DNA of 64,000 nt from Echinococcus granulosus (lineage: Eukaryota > Platyhelminthes > Cestoda > Cyclophyllidea > Taeniidae), in NCBI RefSeq assembly GCF_000524195.1, contig NW_020170386.1, positions 1,517,668 to 1,581,667 on the forward strand, read 5' to 3'. Positions 34,176 to 46,217 of this stretch are shown one piece after another. Positions within the stretch are counted from its first letter, which is position 1, and every line of letters starts with the position of its first letter. The position numbers and the translations under genes are program-made. The notes below the pieces were generated by a model. It was given only the letters and a program-made list of their open reading frames with translations. It was not told where the DNA came from and did no database searches.

Positions 34176-36979
34176 TAGCCACTGTTGTGACTATCGATTA
34201 GAAAATTGATAATGTTATTTTGAATTCTGCAGTCAGCTTTTTGAAGAGAGGCTTTTCACCATTTCATTAGTAAGCGCAGGATTGAAACGGTCCATAATAC
34301 CTAATGTTTCCATCAGTGTGATGTTTACCCATTAATAGTAAGTAGAAATTGTACTAATAGGCGATTTGCCGAATCACATCCTTAAAATAGATTAATTTAA
34401 AAGCCAGATAATACCTAAAGGAAAGGACAGAAAAATTGCAATCGCAATTTCCAGCATGTGGCAATACCTCAAATATGAATGAATTTGTGGCCAGTAAATA
34501 ATAAAACCTGTGAAAAAGCAAACAAAACTGTACAGGCAAATTTATTGATTAGGAGTTATATACAGCAATAATGGCAACAACTTCATCGCTTTCAAAGGCG
34601 TCTTTACGCTTACGCTCAAATAATGCAGAGCTAACCTCCCTTGCTGGAGAAAAAGATGTTTCGTCCACTCGCCACTGTCGCCAATTGGTTAAGGCGATAA
34701 ACTTTTATTTCACAGCCACAATTCTTGCACTCACGCCCACTCATACCATCTGCTGTGAAAACCTTTTTGAGGGGTCATAAGCTGAGCTAATCTTTTGCAT
34801 CAGATTGTTGCTTTCGAATGCAAGCGGCCCGTTTGAATTATTAGTTGAAATTACTTCTAATTCCCACGAATCACTTTCTTATCTTATTACCACGTCTCCT
34901 GCTCCCCTCATTAGAGTGGACCTGCGTAGACTACCTGCTACTAAAGAGATTACCTTAAAAATAATCATTTTTTCCATCGTTGTTTATCCCTCCGTGCGAA
35001 ATTGAATGCTTGATGCGTGGGTTAGGGTTTTACGCTCACCGATCCTCGAAATTGCGTTAGTAACGCTAAGGTCTGATCAGTAGGAAGGTTATTTCTAAAC
35101 GTATTTATCTATTCTATCAAAATATAGGTCGAGATAAATGCTCCACCCAAAGATCAGTGGTCATGATGAAGATATTGGGAAACATACCTAGACTTTAATA
35201 AACAGCAGGAGAAGTGGTGGGATAACAGTCAAAGTCCCGCTTCACTCCAATTAGGTGACTTTGGCTCTTCGATAGATCGAAGGGTTATGAAAGTGGTAGC
35301 GATGAGACACGCTTACAGCAGTGGGAAGTTGTTTCATGCACATGAAAACATGCAATAAAAGTATACTATTGAATCTCTAATCTATCTACCTGCGACCACG
35401 GCCTTCAATTTTTTAGCAGAAAAACTTGTTGTAGTCTTGGGTGTTTGCATAAATTAATCGACAGTATCACCTGGCTTGTAACACTCAGCCGTCATCTTAC
35501 AGATTTAAAAACGTTCGGATTTTTTTACCGAGCTCAGTCCACGCCTCGTCAAACCCCTTGCATACGATGCGTGCCCTTTGTTTTCTGAAGGAAAAACAAA
35601 AGCGCACTGCACAAGGATGTGAAGCTCTCAGTCCCGCCTTATCCCCATTTTGCCAGCTTGATCCGGCGTCGTGCTGGCCTGGATACACGTGGACATCGCG
35701 GCTGCATGTGGCACCACTTCATTAAATAGTTCCAGATTTTTTTGGAAATGTGAATTTGAATATAAATATGTAGGATACTAGCTGAAATTGATTTATGAAT
35801 TATGAGCAGAAATCTTGCGAGGGTTTCACGACCAGTCTTTTGAAGAAGCCCGGTTTCCCGTACACTTTTAGTATTTACCACTTATCTTTACCTCCAACAG
35901 CACTTGGCGCATGCGGCGCGGTATCACTTTTCACAAACGCAACTGCAAATCGCCATCTCGTAGCTTCCTCCGTGCACAATTTGAAAGAAGCTAATGCCAA
36001 CTTGTCGCCTAATAACTATTCCACTTATACAGATTGGTCCTCAGACTCGCAACTTCTGCGTCAGTTAAATCACCTTGTAATGTTCATAACTTCCGATATA
36101 TCAAATATTTGGAGCTAACCTGGTCCGAAAAACTACAATTAAACAAAAGCGAAGACCTCCACTGCCGTTAATTAGCTGATATACAATTAAAATAAGCACA
36201 CTTTTCAGCTAATCCAAATGAAACTAGATAACGATCTCCACTTTGCTTACTCCCTTTTCATTGCGATGGAAATCCCATGTAAATAACTTAAACTCGCTAT
36301 CCAGTCGGGAACTTATGATTGATCGCCCTCACAATGGAGAGAAAGCTATTGCGAAATACGTATCGAGTTACCCGGATGTTCGCGAACTTTGTCTAAACTT
36401 CAAGTCTTTTCGGCACGCAATCACGCCTTAATTAGTGTAGAGTGGACAAAAGCTGCGCTGAACTTTGGAACCAATTGATATGGAATTTAAAATCTCCTTC
36501 CTTCTAATAACTGAATCTTCATTGCACCTCAACAGATTCGACACAGATCGCAGGAGTCAAAATTAATCAGATTAGCCTGATAACGCCCATCTCTGCTGCC
36601 AAATGATAGTCAAAAAACTACCGAAAGGATGTAAATGCCCCATTTAGGACCGGAATTTTACGTGTGCAATGCAGGTAAAGTCGGGCACAGTCCATCCAAG
36701 GCAAAATACCGCGAAGTTAATGTAACCACATTTCTAACTACTGATTTCAAGGAATTTGCATTGGGAAGTATATGATCTTCCTGATGACTTTAACGAAAAA
36801 ATGTTAAAAGTCGTGAATTGGAGACGAAGTAAAGTTGTATAGTAGCAAATAATTTGTTGAGAAAGCAGCGCTAGATAAGAAGGGCTTTTCAAGAAAATAA
36901 TGACAAAATTTGATGGCTTTAAATAGGAAGCGAATGAGTGCACCTAAGGCAAGTAAAATCACAAATGAGTGTGCATAGC
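34176..36979. other. Intergenic, no gene established
   Basis: Several short frames occur. One minus-strand segment near 35530-35590 has a good acceptor (TTTTTCCTTCAG) followed by KQRARIVCKGFDEAWTELG and a GTAAAA donor, and could be an isolated exon of an unidentified gene. No partner exons were found. Confidence 0.3.
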
Positions 36980-39900
36980 TTAGAATGTGAGTATATTCTC
37001 CTTGCTGTGGCCAAGGGCTGCCAGATTTGGCAGACAGGCGTTCTTGAGCATCGAAGCCGGCCCACAGAGCAAATTTACAGTGGTGTTGCTGGCTGGGTAG
37101 CAGTGTTCCTCCAGCATCTTCTGATCCACGTAACCCACATCGTAAGTCCAATCTGCAAGAAAGTGCCCATGCTACGATCGTACTTTTCTTCCAAGTTATA
37201 ACTATTCACACAAAAACATCAAATCCTTTTCAAGTCAACCTTTCTTCGAGAAATTAACGAACTTTTCAGCAGTGCCTATGATCGGTTTCATGAATACAGA
37301 AGAGGGTGTGCATAGCGACCTCAAGGGATGAACCAACTGCGCTTACATGAAGGAGGAGTGGCACCCTTGAACGGACTACTCAGATGTAAACTGGTAAAGA
37401 TAGTTGTAAGAATCAAAATTGGAATTATGCAGTGGAGTGATCACGATAAGGGCAACAAGATAATGGCAGAATGTTTTAACGCTAACTACTTAAGCAATTT
37501 CTCGCCATGCAGATAAACATGTGGTATTAATGCAAACAGGGTTGCAAGAGCAAACTCGTTTTATGCTGTGGGGGGCTCTCGGTGGCAGTATCGATCTCGC
37601 TTTGCAAAGCGGAAACGCACACATGAGTCTTGTGGCAGTGTGCGTTTTTGACAACCAAACAAGCACTCAAAGACGAATCCATTAAGACCGAGCTCTATCA
37701 CAGGTAACTACGAATAGCACTGAAATGAAGAGAAGCACTCATACAAAAACAGGAATATACACAAGCAAAATGACCCCACTACCATTACTTGTCGTGTCCT
37801 TCAACACTAGTTTTGAAGCAATGATAAAAATTACGAGTACCTGCAAAAATTTCAACTGCACTTGTTTTACTTTAGGAAAACAACCTTTTAATCAATGTAA
37901 GTAATAAGCCTTAGACTAAATGCTATGTTGACACCATCTAGAGAACAATCAAAGGAATGGAGCGCGCCATTCCATATTTGCAAATGATTGGTGCACTTAA
38001 TCAGGTAGAAACTCACGCTGTGGTGGACTTTCCACTGTGTACCAAATACGGAATTGAGCCGAGTTCTGGTCGCGGAGCTGTTCCAACTCATCTCGCAGGA
38101 GGATATCTTTCTCAGCCTACAAAAAACGCGTCGGTAATGTGAAGTCAAACACGACAAGGCAGCCTCAATTCATAAAAAAAAACAAACGTCCCGTTGCCGA
38201 GTTCTACTTTTTCCATTTTAGAGGCAGTTTACTAGTACTAGTAACAACAACCTCAAGGTCAAAGTCCTATGACTTCTAAAACAAGTATTCTTCGAAGTAA
38301 TGCGCTCTAGAAACCGCCATAAAGAGCGGATTATTTCACATCACAATTCTACCATGAAAAGCTGATAAGTGACGAATAAATTGCATAATGAAGCGCCAAT
38401 CAGCATTCGATAGAGTACTGCATCAACAATACAGTACTTTACGCAGTAAAAAGTAAAGCATTATTTGCTCATGCTCCTCTAACCTCCTGCAAAGCACAAG
38501 GTAGAACACTTCCGCACGGGCAGGGAAAACTAGAAACCTGTTTACTATCTGTATAAACGGCCAAACATACAATAGGCGCTATATGCTTGACAAAAGTGCA
38601 CTCTACTCCACCACTGCCCCCAAGGCTAGAACTCGGCATCAGGACGCCACTATTAATAGTGTGGAAGTCCAGCCCAACAACTTTGCATCCCTTTGAACCA
38701 TCTGTGCAAATTTTAATCATTCTATTCCTGGATTTGATTATAATTGCAAATTATAAATTTGCAGTGATAGCCGGAGCAAATTAGACACCTACTTGGTTAG
38801 CGAAAATCATGGCAATTTTCGTCCTGTCGGAAGAAGAATTGAGAATATACTTAAGTAGCTGATACATTGGAGTGAGCCCAGTGCCACCACAAATCATGTT
38901 TATGTTGGTTGCCGACAGTTTTCGCGCACTCCCGCCTTTGACCTCAAACAAGCCTGAATTAGAAACAGAGGAGTGGAATAAAAACAACGACAAATTATCT
39001 GAAATTTAATGTAGGAATCTTACCATCACCACAATAATGAATAAGCCCAAAAGGACCGCTGACTTCCATGGCATCTCCAACATCCAGCGTTTCGAGATAT
39101 TGAGTCATTTTACCACCAGCAGGGAAATTAGGATTCACATTTTTTCGATACGCCTTGAAAGGTTAAAGGCATTGTAATTCTTCTGCGTTAAAACGCAAAT
39201 TAAAGCCCTCTAGACGATACTACAACCAAAGAAGTTCTTTTCCACAGGCAGCTCTCTGAGTTCAGTAGGATGAGAGATAACATGCTTTAAGCGAATCTAA
39301 ACGCTCCAAATATTAATTGTAAGGGTAATCTCTCACGCTGTAAGTAGTTTACTGAACGATTTATACGGGAGAATAAAAAGCACTCAAAACATGGATAGGT
39401 GATATTTCACAAGTCCTTTCATAATCCACAGAAAAAAGTGCCTCCAGAATTATCAACGACGTCAAAATTTTGCAAACAATTAAAAAGCAACAATAAAAGT
39501 ATATGGACTTATCACTAATAGGCAAACCTTAATTAAAAATTTCACGTATCCTTTGAAGTCGTCCAAAGTAACCGGAGTGTACGGACGTCTTACGTCCTCA
39601 CCATCGATTCTTGCGTGCAATTGAACACAGTTGCCTAGCAGTTTAGGATCACAGCATCAACATGCATACCAGCAGGGACACCAAGCACATATTCGGTTGA
39701 TGGTAGACCAAAAGTATACAGTGTTGTATCATGAGTGATAACCTAACATAAAACCTGCTAATAATGACCACACCTGTTTGTCAACCAGCCGCATGGGTAA
39801 TTTGATATTTTGGCCCTGGAGGAATACCTTGTCCGATTTCTTGAATACAAGTTTAACTACTAATCCCCCAGCTAATGCAATTGCAGCAATACCAGCAACA

Positions 39901-39983
39901 ACGGAAACCTAAAGAAATAGACATTGCCTTGTAAAAACTACAGGAATAATCCATAGAGCATCTTTCGAATCAAACACAGCCAT
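36980..39983 (-). CDS. CYB5R: NADH-cytochrome b5 reductase (306 aa, eight exons)
   Basis: Transfers electrons from NADH through FAD to cytochrome b5, serving lipid desaturation and elongation and heme-protein reduction at the ER and outer mitochondrial membrane. Exons on the minus strand: 39983-39942, 39908-39774, 39742-39670, 39634-39528, 39153-39024, 38953-38793, 38116-38017, 37152-36980. All junctions keep frame and total 921 bases, close to the usual 300 residues. Residues 15-37 ([20 protein letters not shown]) form the membrane anchor. Family motifs are present: [23 protein letters not shown] (FAD binding), [24 protein letters not shown] (NADH site), [26 protein letters not shown] and [19 protein letters not shown] at the C-terminus. 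Three introns are only 33, 31 and 35 bases. The intron 38117-38792 holds a retroelement relic. SNRPG lies 720 bases upstream on the same strand. Confidence 0.93.
38469..38720 (-). mobile_element. Probable non-LTR retrotransposon RNase H relic inside a CYB5R intron
   Basis: The minus-strand frame begins [19 protein letters not shown] and later has [18 protein letters not shown] and YTDSK correspond to the first and a later aspartate motif of the RNase H domain carried by several non-LTR retrotransposons. The spacing is shorter than in a complete domain and the flanks are not coding, so this is a fragment. It lies in the same orientation as CYB5R, within the intron 38117-38792. Confidence 0.4.
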
Positions 39984-40187
39984 TCCCTGCAGCGGAAAGC
40001 AGACAGTGATAATCGAACTGGCCACAAAGTAGCACTTATCAAATTGGCACATTAAAACAAATTTGGGTTAAGTAAATGATTGTTCAAAGCACACGCCTTA
40101 TAATCAATAGTAGAAAAGTTTCTTAAAGAACAAAAGTCATTCATAGGGAATCATATTTCACACATGTAGAGTCAACGCTTGGCTGCA

Positions 40188-40643
40188 ATGGAACACAACA
40201 AAAAAGTAGTGAACTTCAGAGGCCTTCAACTAACTAAAACGTCCTCGCATCTTGCAGACCACTTCTGTGCCGAATCGCATCCTGGAGAAAGACCGCTAGC
40301 AGGGCGCCACGACCCGACCGGAACCCAAATCAAGGCAGGTCAGGCCGGCCGGGTCACGCCAGAAAGCATGTTAATGAAACAGCAATCAGACCAAGAGCTG
40401 TACGTAGAGAAGAGACGGAATGCACCCCCCCCCCCCCCCCACGGTTCCAACCAAGGCCCTCCATCACGGGCGCCTCCAATGAAACTAGCACCCACTCAAC
40501 GGAAGGTGCACGCGCAATCCCCGACCGTTCGAGACCACCTCCACGACCGAAGCTGCAGTGGCGACGCAAGCCAGACCACAACTGAGTGCGCAGCTCCATG
40601 CAACGCCTGCACCCGGGGCATTGACTACATTAAAACACCATGA
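40188..40643 (+). other. GC-rich, proline-codon-rich stretch with a 16-C run
   Basis: Between CYB5R and SNRPG lies a markedly GC-richer block with a pure C run at 40425-40440. It is open in one plus-strand frame (HNKKVVNF... NAPPPPPHG... GIDYIKTP), but the product has no domain, the minus strand is also open, and the homopolymer is a poor basis for a gene. I regard it as a compositional island, not a supported CDS. Confidence 0.3.
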
Positions 40644-40705
40644 GTTACCAGTAAAAAAGAGGAAAACGAACTCCACGCTTTTAACACAATTAGCAGTAAT
40701 AAATG

Positions 40706-41269
40706 CTAAAAACGTTCCAGAACCTCGACGATATTCACACTGTTGCCCCGAACCACGACAGTATCAATGTTAATCTGTTGTCCAGACTTTGATATCTCTT
40801 GGCAATCATCAAGAACCATGTTCATAAAGGGATCAAAGCCCCGTAAGACGCCAACAACTTCGCGATTTCCATTTAACTTTACTATTTAAAAAAAGCGAAA
40901 CAACAATTAGTATAAAACAATGGTATCTAAATAAAGAAGCAAAAATAACAGGCAGTGAAAGGACGTCATCAAGCATAAATGCAAAGGAACTGCAAGGACA
41001 TCAATAAACTAGTACTAAATCAGACGCAATAACAATGGCATTGGCATAATGACTTAGCGGCTGTCAACACAATCACAGAGTGCATAGGCGTTCCGCCAAA
41101 AATAGCAACGAAAAGTGAGCGAGTAGAGGCATCAGAAATTAAGTAAAAAATAGGGACCAGCGACATCAACAACTTACATCGAACGCGCTTATCTAGGTAC
41201 CTACAAGAATAAAATTACTTTAAAACCGACACCATACTTTTTTAAATCCGGCTGATGTGCAGGGCTCAT
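40706..41269 (-). CDS. SNRPG: Small nuclear ribonucleoprotein G (Sm-G, 76 aa)
   Basis: A core subunit of the heptameric Sm ring that binds the U-rich Sm site of spliceosomal snRNAs. Exons on the minus strand: 41269-41238 (32 bases), 41200-41178 (23 bases) and 40881-40706 (176 bases). They total 77 codons including the stop, exactly the usual length of Sm-G. The product starts [20 protein letters not shown], continues with the Sm1 region ([20 protein letters not shown], then VLDDCQEI) and ends with Sm2 ([20 protein letters not shown]). The first intron is 37 bases, and the middle exon is only 23 bases but restores the frame perfectly. The start codon is fixed by alignment with known Sm-G proteins. 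Confidence 0.93.
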
Positions 41270-43041
41270 CAGAGAGGCACGACCCCAAAAACGCGCAACT
41301 GGGAAGTCCAGTAAAACACTTCTCACTCCTAAAAAACATTCTATACTTTGCGCTTGACAAATTATTGATGCATGCAATTAACAGGTGCTAAAAGCAAATG
41401 AAGTCAATGTCTGCATTTAAATAATATTTTTTTTAAATTGAACATAACAGAAATGCACTGAATGCCTTGATAATAAATGGTCCAAAATATCCTTCAACAA
41501 TTGAAACATTTGACTTTTTACATCTCTGACATTAAATAAATCTCGCCTAATTTTATTTTTTTTCCATCCATCGTGTTTGAAATCAAGACGGGCTTCTAAT
41601 GCAATATGATGCTAACTCATATTTCTTTGTTGAGGTGGGGCCATTTTATACCCTTTTGTACTCCAAACAGTATACCTTTTTTTAAATCATATCAGTAACC
41701 TGGATACCCTTCGTTTGCAGAAAAAATAAACTCTGCATGTGTATTATGGTCTCTCTCATCCGTAAGGAGGTATCGTAGCACTACGTTGGTGGCAGCAGAG
41801 TGCAAATGATTTTAAGAGATTTGTGATAAACCTTGTCGAGGTGAAAGAATTGCACATACCATAGGCCGGGTAAGTCGGAGACGACCCTTAATAGCTTGGC
41901 AGAAAATGACGCCTACTTTTAGCAACTATTCCAGTTTCGTTGTCTTCAGGAAAGCTATTAATAACAGAAGCGACGCCAGCTACATGCCACCTGAGACCGC
42001 TCCTTTACTGAGGTGTCTACAGTACCTGTATGTTAGGACCGATTATGTGGAAACGCTATACGTTCTCCACCACTCTACTGGTTAGATAGAACCCAGATAG
42101 ATTTTGCTAGGCTCTTCTGAAACTAAACAACGTGGCAAAATAAAAAAACGGACCTTTACCCTCATGCAACTACATTCGATCCTGTCATTTGTTAGTAAAA
42201 TTTGTTTTTATGTTAGTGTTCCTGCAACTGCCTATGGACACGAGTGTTGGCCAGCACATTTCCTCGTCTCCAAGTCCACTTCCTGTATATGTTGAAGCTC
42301 CAGACTCTATACGATTACCTTGAGAGATCTGTCAGGTATCTCTCTAGTTTCATGGATGTTCAATGACTAACACGATTGGCTCGTATGTGCTCCCTTACAG
42401 CACCACTCCGGTTGTGACAGCTGATGCGAAAGGTAAACCAAAATGAGCACCGAGGATGATGCTTAAAATATGAGAGTGTTTATACAATATATGGCTTGTT
42501 TACTCCTCGATTTTGGCAACGGGTCAACTTTGGGTCAGCCTAATACACTTAAAATGCGTGTTCTTTCCTCCAGGCTACGCCATTGTCCCCCATCCCTTCC
42601 GTGTATCGAATGTGTACATTCTGACTATTGTGACTTAGTTTTTAGGTAAGCCACGGGGTGCCACATTAATTGATGTTCTGGCCCAAAAAGGATCTCCTCC
42701 TAATCAATTTAGCAAAAAATTCTAAAAAATACGCTTTAGAGTTTGTTTTACGGAACAATTCGCCTTATGCATCATTAGTGAAAAATGTGCATCCGGTTTC
42801 TGTTGCTGTGATATTTTCAATTCATGTTTAATGATCATACTACTGCCAAATGTATTCTTAATAAAAATTTCCGAGACAGTTGTTAATGCCTAACAGCTAG
42901 TAAACCACTACATTTCCTTTTGTGTAGGTTTTTGTTGTCGCTGTCATCCGACTGGTGTCACAAAGTCAACCCTCCAATTATTGGTGCGCTTTTAGCGCCT
43001 TGCTTAAGAAAGTTGCGGGATTGACGTAGCACTTTGGGAGT
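41270..43041. other. Intergenic; possible retroelement debris
   Basis: No gene is supported. The stretch 42090-42420 contains a possible reverse-transcriptase remnant, listed separately. The rest shows no coding pattern. Confidence 0.35.
42090..42420 (+). mobile_element. Possible non-LTR retrotransposon remnant (C-terminal RT region)
   Basis: Around 42215-42260 the plus strand encodes VPATAYGHECWPAHFL, resembling the LLYGCETWPL motif found after the catalytic part of flatworm RTE/CR1-like reverse transcriptases. It is followed within 200 bases by further scrambled, stop-interrupted sequence. No intact catalytic YxDD box is present. A short motif match such as this may be chance. Confidence 0.25.
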
Positions 43042-43618
43042 ATGCATTCCATTTTTGCCCGCATCAGTGCTTTATCTGCACTCTTGGGATCCACCTTGTT
43101 TGCGTTAATGTTTGCTACATTTTTGTCTACTGCTTTTCTCGATGAAACTATCCCTGTTGATTTGGGAGTTGGTAACGTCGTCGTGCAGGTTGCGGAGGAT
43201 TTCACAGTTTCTAATCCTACAAGAAATGATCTGGGTAGACTTCGTATCGACATCAAGGTACCGTTGTCATTTCTTGCATTTCTTTTCCCAGGCCAATGTA
43301 GAACCTCTTTTTAACTGGAACGTGAAACAACTATTCATATTCTTGGCTGCCGAATACAAGACACCAAGTAATTCAGTTAATCAAGTTGCTCTTTGGGATA
43401 AGATTATTCGCCGTGGTGAAAGCTATGATATCGAGTATAAGAGCATGAAGGGGAAGTACCCATTCTGGGACGATGGCTCCGGACTCCGCAATAATGAAAA
43501 TATTACTCTGAAGTTTTACTGGAACATAATTCCCAACGCTGGTATGATGCCTCTCAAATCAAGTGGAAGTCAGGTCGTCTTTTCCTTCCCTCCTACGTAC
43601 TATGAAACAGTGCAGTAA
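43042..43618 (+). CDS. SPCS3: Signal peptidase complex subunit 3 (SPC22/23, 180 aa)
   Basis: An essential non-catalytic subunit of the ER signal peptidase, which removes signal peptides from secreted and membrane proteins. Exons 43042-43257 and 43292-43618 are separated by a 34-base intron (GTACCG...CCCAG). The join is in phase 0 and gives 180 residues, the same length as the human protein. Residues 10-31 form the single membrane anchor (ALSALLGSTLFALMFATFLS). The lumenal part has the conserved run DLGRLRIDIK, LFNWNVKQLFIFLAAEYKT, NQVALWDKIIRRGE, the KYPFWDDGSGL region and a C-terminal WNIIPNAGMMPL. The gene converges on RFC3, whose stop is 234 bases away. A 12-C run lies in the 3' flank (43766-43777). 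Confidence 0.95.
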
Positions 43619-43852
43619 CCCACCACCCTCTCTGGAACCGAACTCACTCGTGTACGCCTTCGAATATCGAATATATCTAGAAGGCTTGGCCTATTCGCCT
43701 TTTTCCAAACAAATGCTAGCTTCCTACATAGGTAGGAACAACTGCAGACTGTTTTGCGACCAACACCCCCCCCCCCCTCTAATTAGAAAAAGTGCTCATA
43801 GAAGTCTCAAATCCACAGTAGCATATTTGTAGAAAAACGCTAGTAAACTTGG

Positions 43853-45337
43853 TTAAATCTCACTTACACCCAGAGTGTCTTCTATAAATCGTTTGTACAT
43901 TGCCATAAAACCAATTATAAAAGCTTCCAAATGAAATATGGGTTTTTGTCCAAGGTGCATGCGATGCTCGTGGGTGGCCGCCAAATTCACCAATTCGTAC
44001 TTGATGGTGCTGTCACAAGATGAAAGGAGACTGTCCAACAAGCCCTACAATGCAAAGATGCTTTTAATGACCTGTTTTAGAACAAGAATTCCGGTGCTCG
44101 AAAATGCCTCTGAGGCAAGTCTTACCCGGAAAACTACGTCGGGCGGGACACAATGAGCCAGTAATTCATAAAGCCTTCCACGAATCTCCAAAACCCTGCG
44201 TTAGAGTAGAATCACGAAAGTAAAAACAGGAGCTTAATATAAACTACGGGACATAATTCTGTAGTTAGTGTAAACGCGCCCGGCTGGTCCCCAGACAGCA
44301 AAATACACGATAGAAGTAGTTCTTTATCAGGGAAAAACGTGCCTACGAGGACTTTGCTCTCCAAGAATACGGGAAGCTGTGTCAGCAACGAAATTTTGCC
44401 AGTCGGGCAATAGAAGAGTTTGCTCGCAGGAGTAAGGGTAGTGCTGAGCACGCGCAACTTCCGCCAGAAGTAAACTTCTTCTCAGATTTCGATCTGAGGC
44501 GACTGCAATACGCTTAGCCAGGTCCGTTGGCATAATCAGTCCCTCCAGTTTTGCAACGTTGCAGAGTATGTTTACAATATTCTCCACAGTGGGAGCGGCC
44601 ACGCGAATGGGGAGGCATCGAGAACGAGTTGCAGAAATGACCTACATAACATTTTTGTAATCAAATGAAAACATGCTTTGGAAAGTGATTCTGTACAAAG
44701 GATCAGTCGGCAGGTTTTCATGTATTTTTCCATGGTTCTTCGGAGGGAATGCTGGGCATCTTTACTAAGGCGATTCACCTCATGAATAACAACCACTTTG
44801 AATTCCCGTTGGTTCGTAATATCCAGTTGCGCAGTGGACGCCATGTCTTTTATTAATTCTTGAATAACAATTCTGTCATAAATTCCAACATCGCTGAAAT
44901 AAGGGTATAGATAGTTAGGAAACGAAAACTTTGTGTGGGGATAACATCAACGAATGTACAGAGAAAAACGAGCAGCCTGTAAAGTAAGTACCACAATTGA
45001 GACATTCACATGCCTTGGGTTGACTTCCAAATGATAGTTACTTGAAACTGTGGACAGGTTGATTTTCTTCTTTGAGGGAGTTGTGAAAGTATGATGTTCA
45101 ATTCGCAGCTTATCAACACCCCCTCCGTAAAGTTCGCGAAGTAAACAAGAAACCCGTGTTTTTTTTCCAGCACCTGGTGGACCGTAGAAGAGAAGATGCG
45201 GAAAGTCACCACTCGTTACCTATAACTGAGGTCAAATACATTGGACCTACAAGCTTCTTGAGAGTACCGGCTTCCTCAACATGATAGTCCAAACTGTCCA
45301 GCGACCTGGGCCTATATTTGTCAACCCAGAGACTCAT
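43853..45337 (-). CDS. RFC3: Replication factor C subunit 3 (356 aa, six exons)
   Basis: A small subunit of the clamp loader that opens PCNA and loads it onto primed DNA. Exons on the minus strand: 45337-45251, 45219-45014, 44893-44677, 44641-44343, 44195-44126, 44044-43853, totalling 1071 bases; the 356-residue product equals the human length. The start [10 protein letters not shown] is typical. Walker A is [12 protein letters not shown] (near residue 40), the weak Walker B is [20 protein letters not shown], and the SRC-like motif is [12 protein letters not shown]. The end is [15 protein letters not shown]. Intron 1 is 31 bases. Introns 2, 3 and 4 begin with GC (GCATGT, GCATGT, GCACGT), not GT; frame and alignment leave no usable GT alternative. 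The last intron has a normal GTAAGA donor. Confidence 0.95.
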
Positions 45338-46217
45338 CGCAGCCGCAAAGTTAGCACAAAATTTGAAGACCGCACCACGTGCAATCTAATCAAGAAACGG
45401 TGGAAGGGCAATTAAAATGAATAAAACATATAAGAAATGTCAAAATTAGTTAACATTTTCAATATCAAGGTAATAAGGCAATTAATGGCATTAAAAGATC
45501 AACCGAGTTAGACTCTAATGGTTTAATTCGCCTCAAAATTGTGCGCACTTAAGTAATGCCGCCAAATGTCCTCAATTGTCGTTTATTATGGCATGTATTC
45601 TAGGAGTACTTACGGATCAGCAATGGATGCTTGAAGCATGACCGGCCTTAAATTCAAATTGTTTTACGACACCAGGAATCACACCAAGGAGCCAAGTGTG
45701 AAACCTTAAAGATAATATTAGAATTCCAAAATACATGCTACTCTTTCCAAGGGTGGGCTTGTTTATATTATCCATTTTTGAGCCGCAGGACGCGGAATAT
45801 GTCGCCTCTTTGGATCGGCATCTTTCGAATGCTGCTGGTTCGGTCTTGTCTCGTTTCTTTAGCATTTGTTATGAATGTAGCTCATTCTGTTTAGCCCAAT
45901 TATACCTTGAAATCGCAACAACCCCATTCTAACACATACTCCTGTGTATTATTGATAATAACCTGTTTGTTAGCACTGGAACGGCTTCCCTTCCTGACTC
46001 ACAAAAAATAATTCATTTTACGTTAAATACCATCTTTCTATGTTAGTTTACATTTATGTGTGCTCAGACTTACGCATTAAATATTTTGTCCCTTGTAATT
46101 GCCCGTTTCCCATTGATGGGATCGTATTGTATGTTTACTACTTCTTCCGGAATTGCTTACCCGAATATTTTTGATGACGTGCGGATTCTTTTCATGATAG
46201 CCACAGCGGCATAAATC
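45338..46217. other. Upstream flank of RFC3 and PCGF
   Basis: Contains the likely divergent promoter regions of RFC3 (-) and PCGF (+). A minus-strand frame at 45617-45865 is discussed under rejected items. A GTAAGT donor at about 45613 on the minus strand could belong to an untranslated RFC3 exon. Confidence 0.3.

Noticed and set aside
40188..40643. Long plus-strand frame with a proline run between CYB5R and SNRPG
   Set aside because: It depends on a 16-C homopolymer, both strands are open because of high GC, and there is no domain or splice evidence.
43766..43777. Run of 12 C near SPCS3
   Set aside because: A simple homopolymer in the 3' flank with no sign of function.
45617..45865. Minus-strand 82-codon frame with a hydrophobic stretch (SSMYFGILILSLRFHTWLLG)
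   Set aside because: It resembles Tom7-type small membrane proteins only vaguely (GVIPGVV) and lacks the conserved GADPGMP. It may be partly 5' untranslated sequence of RFC3, so I did not annotate it.
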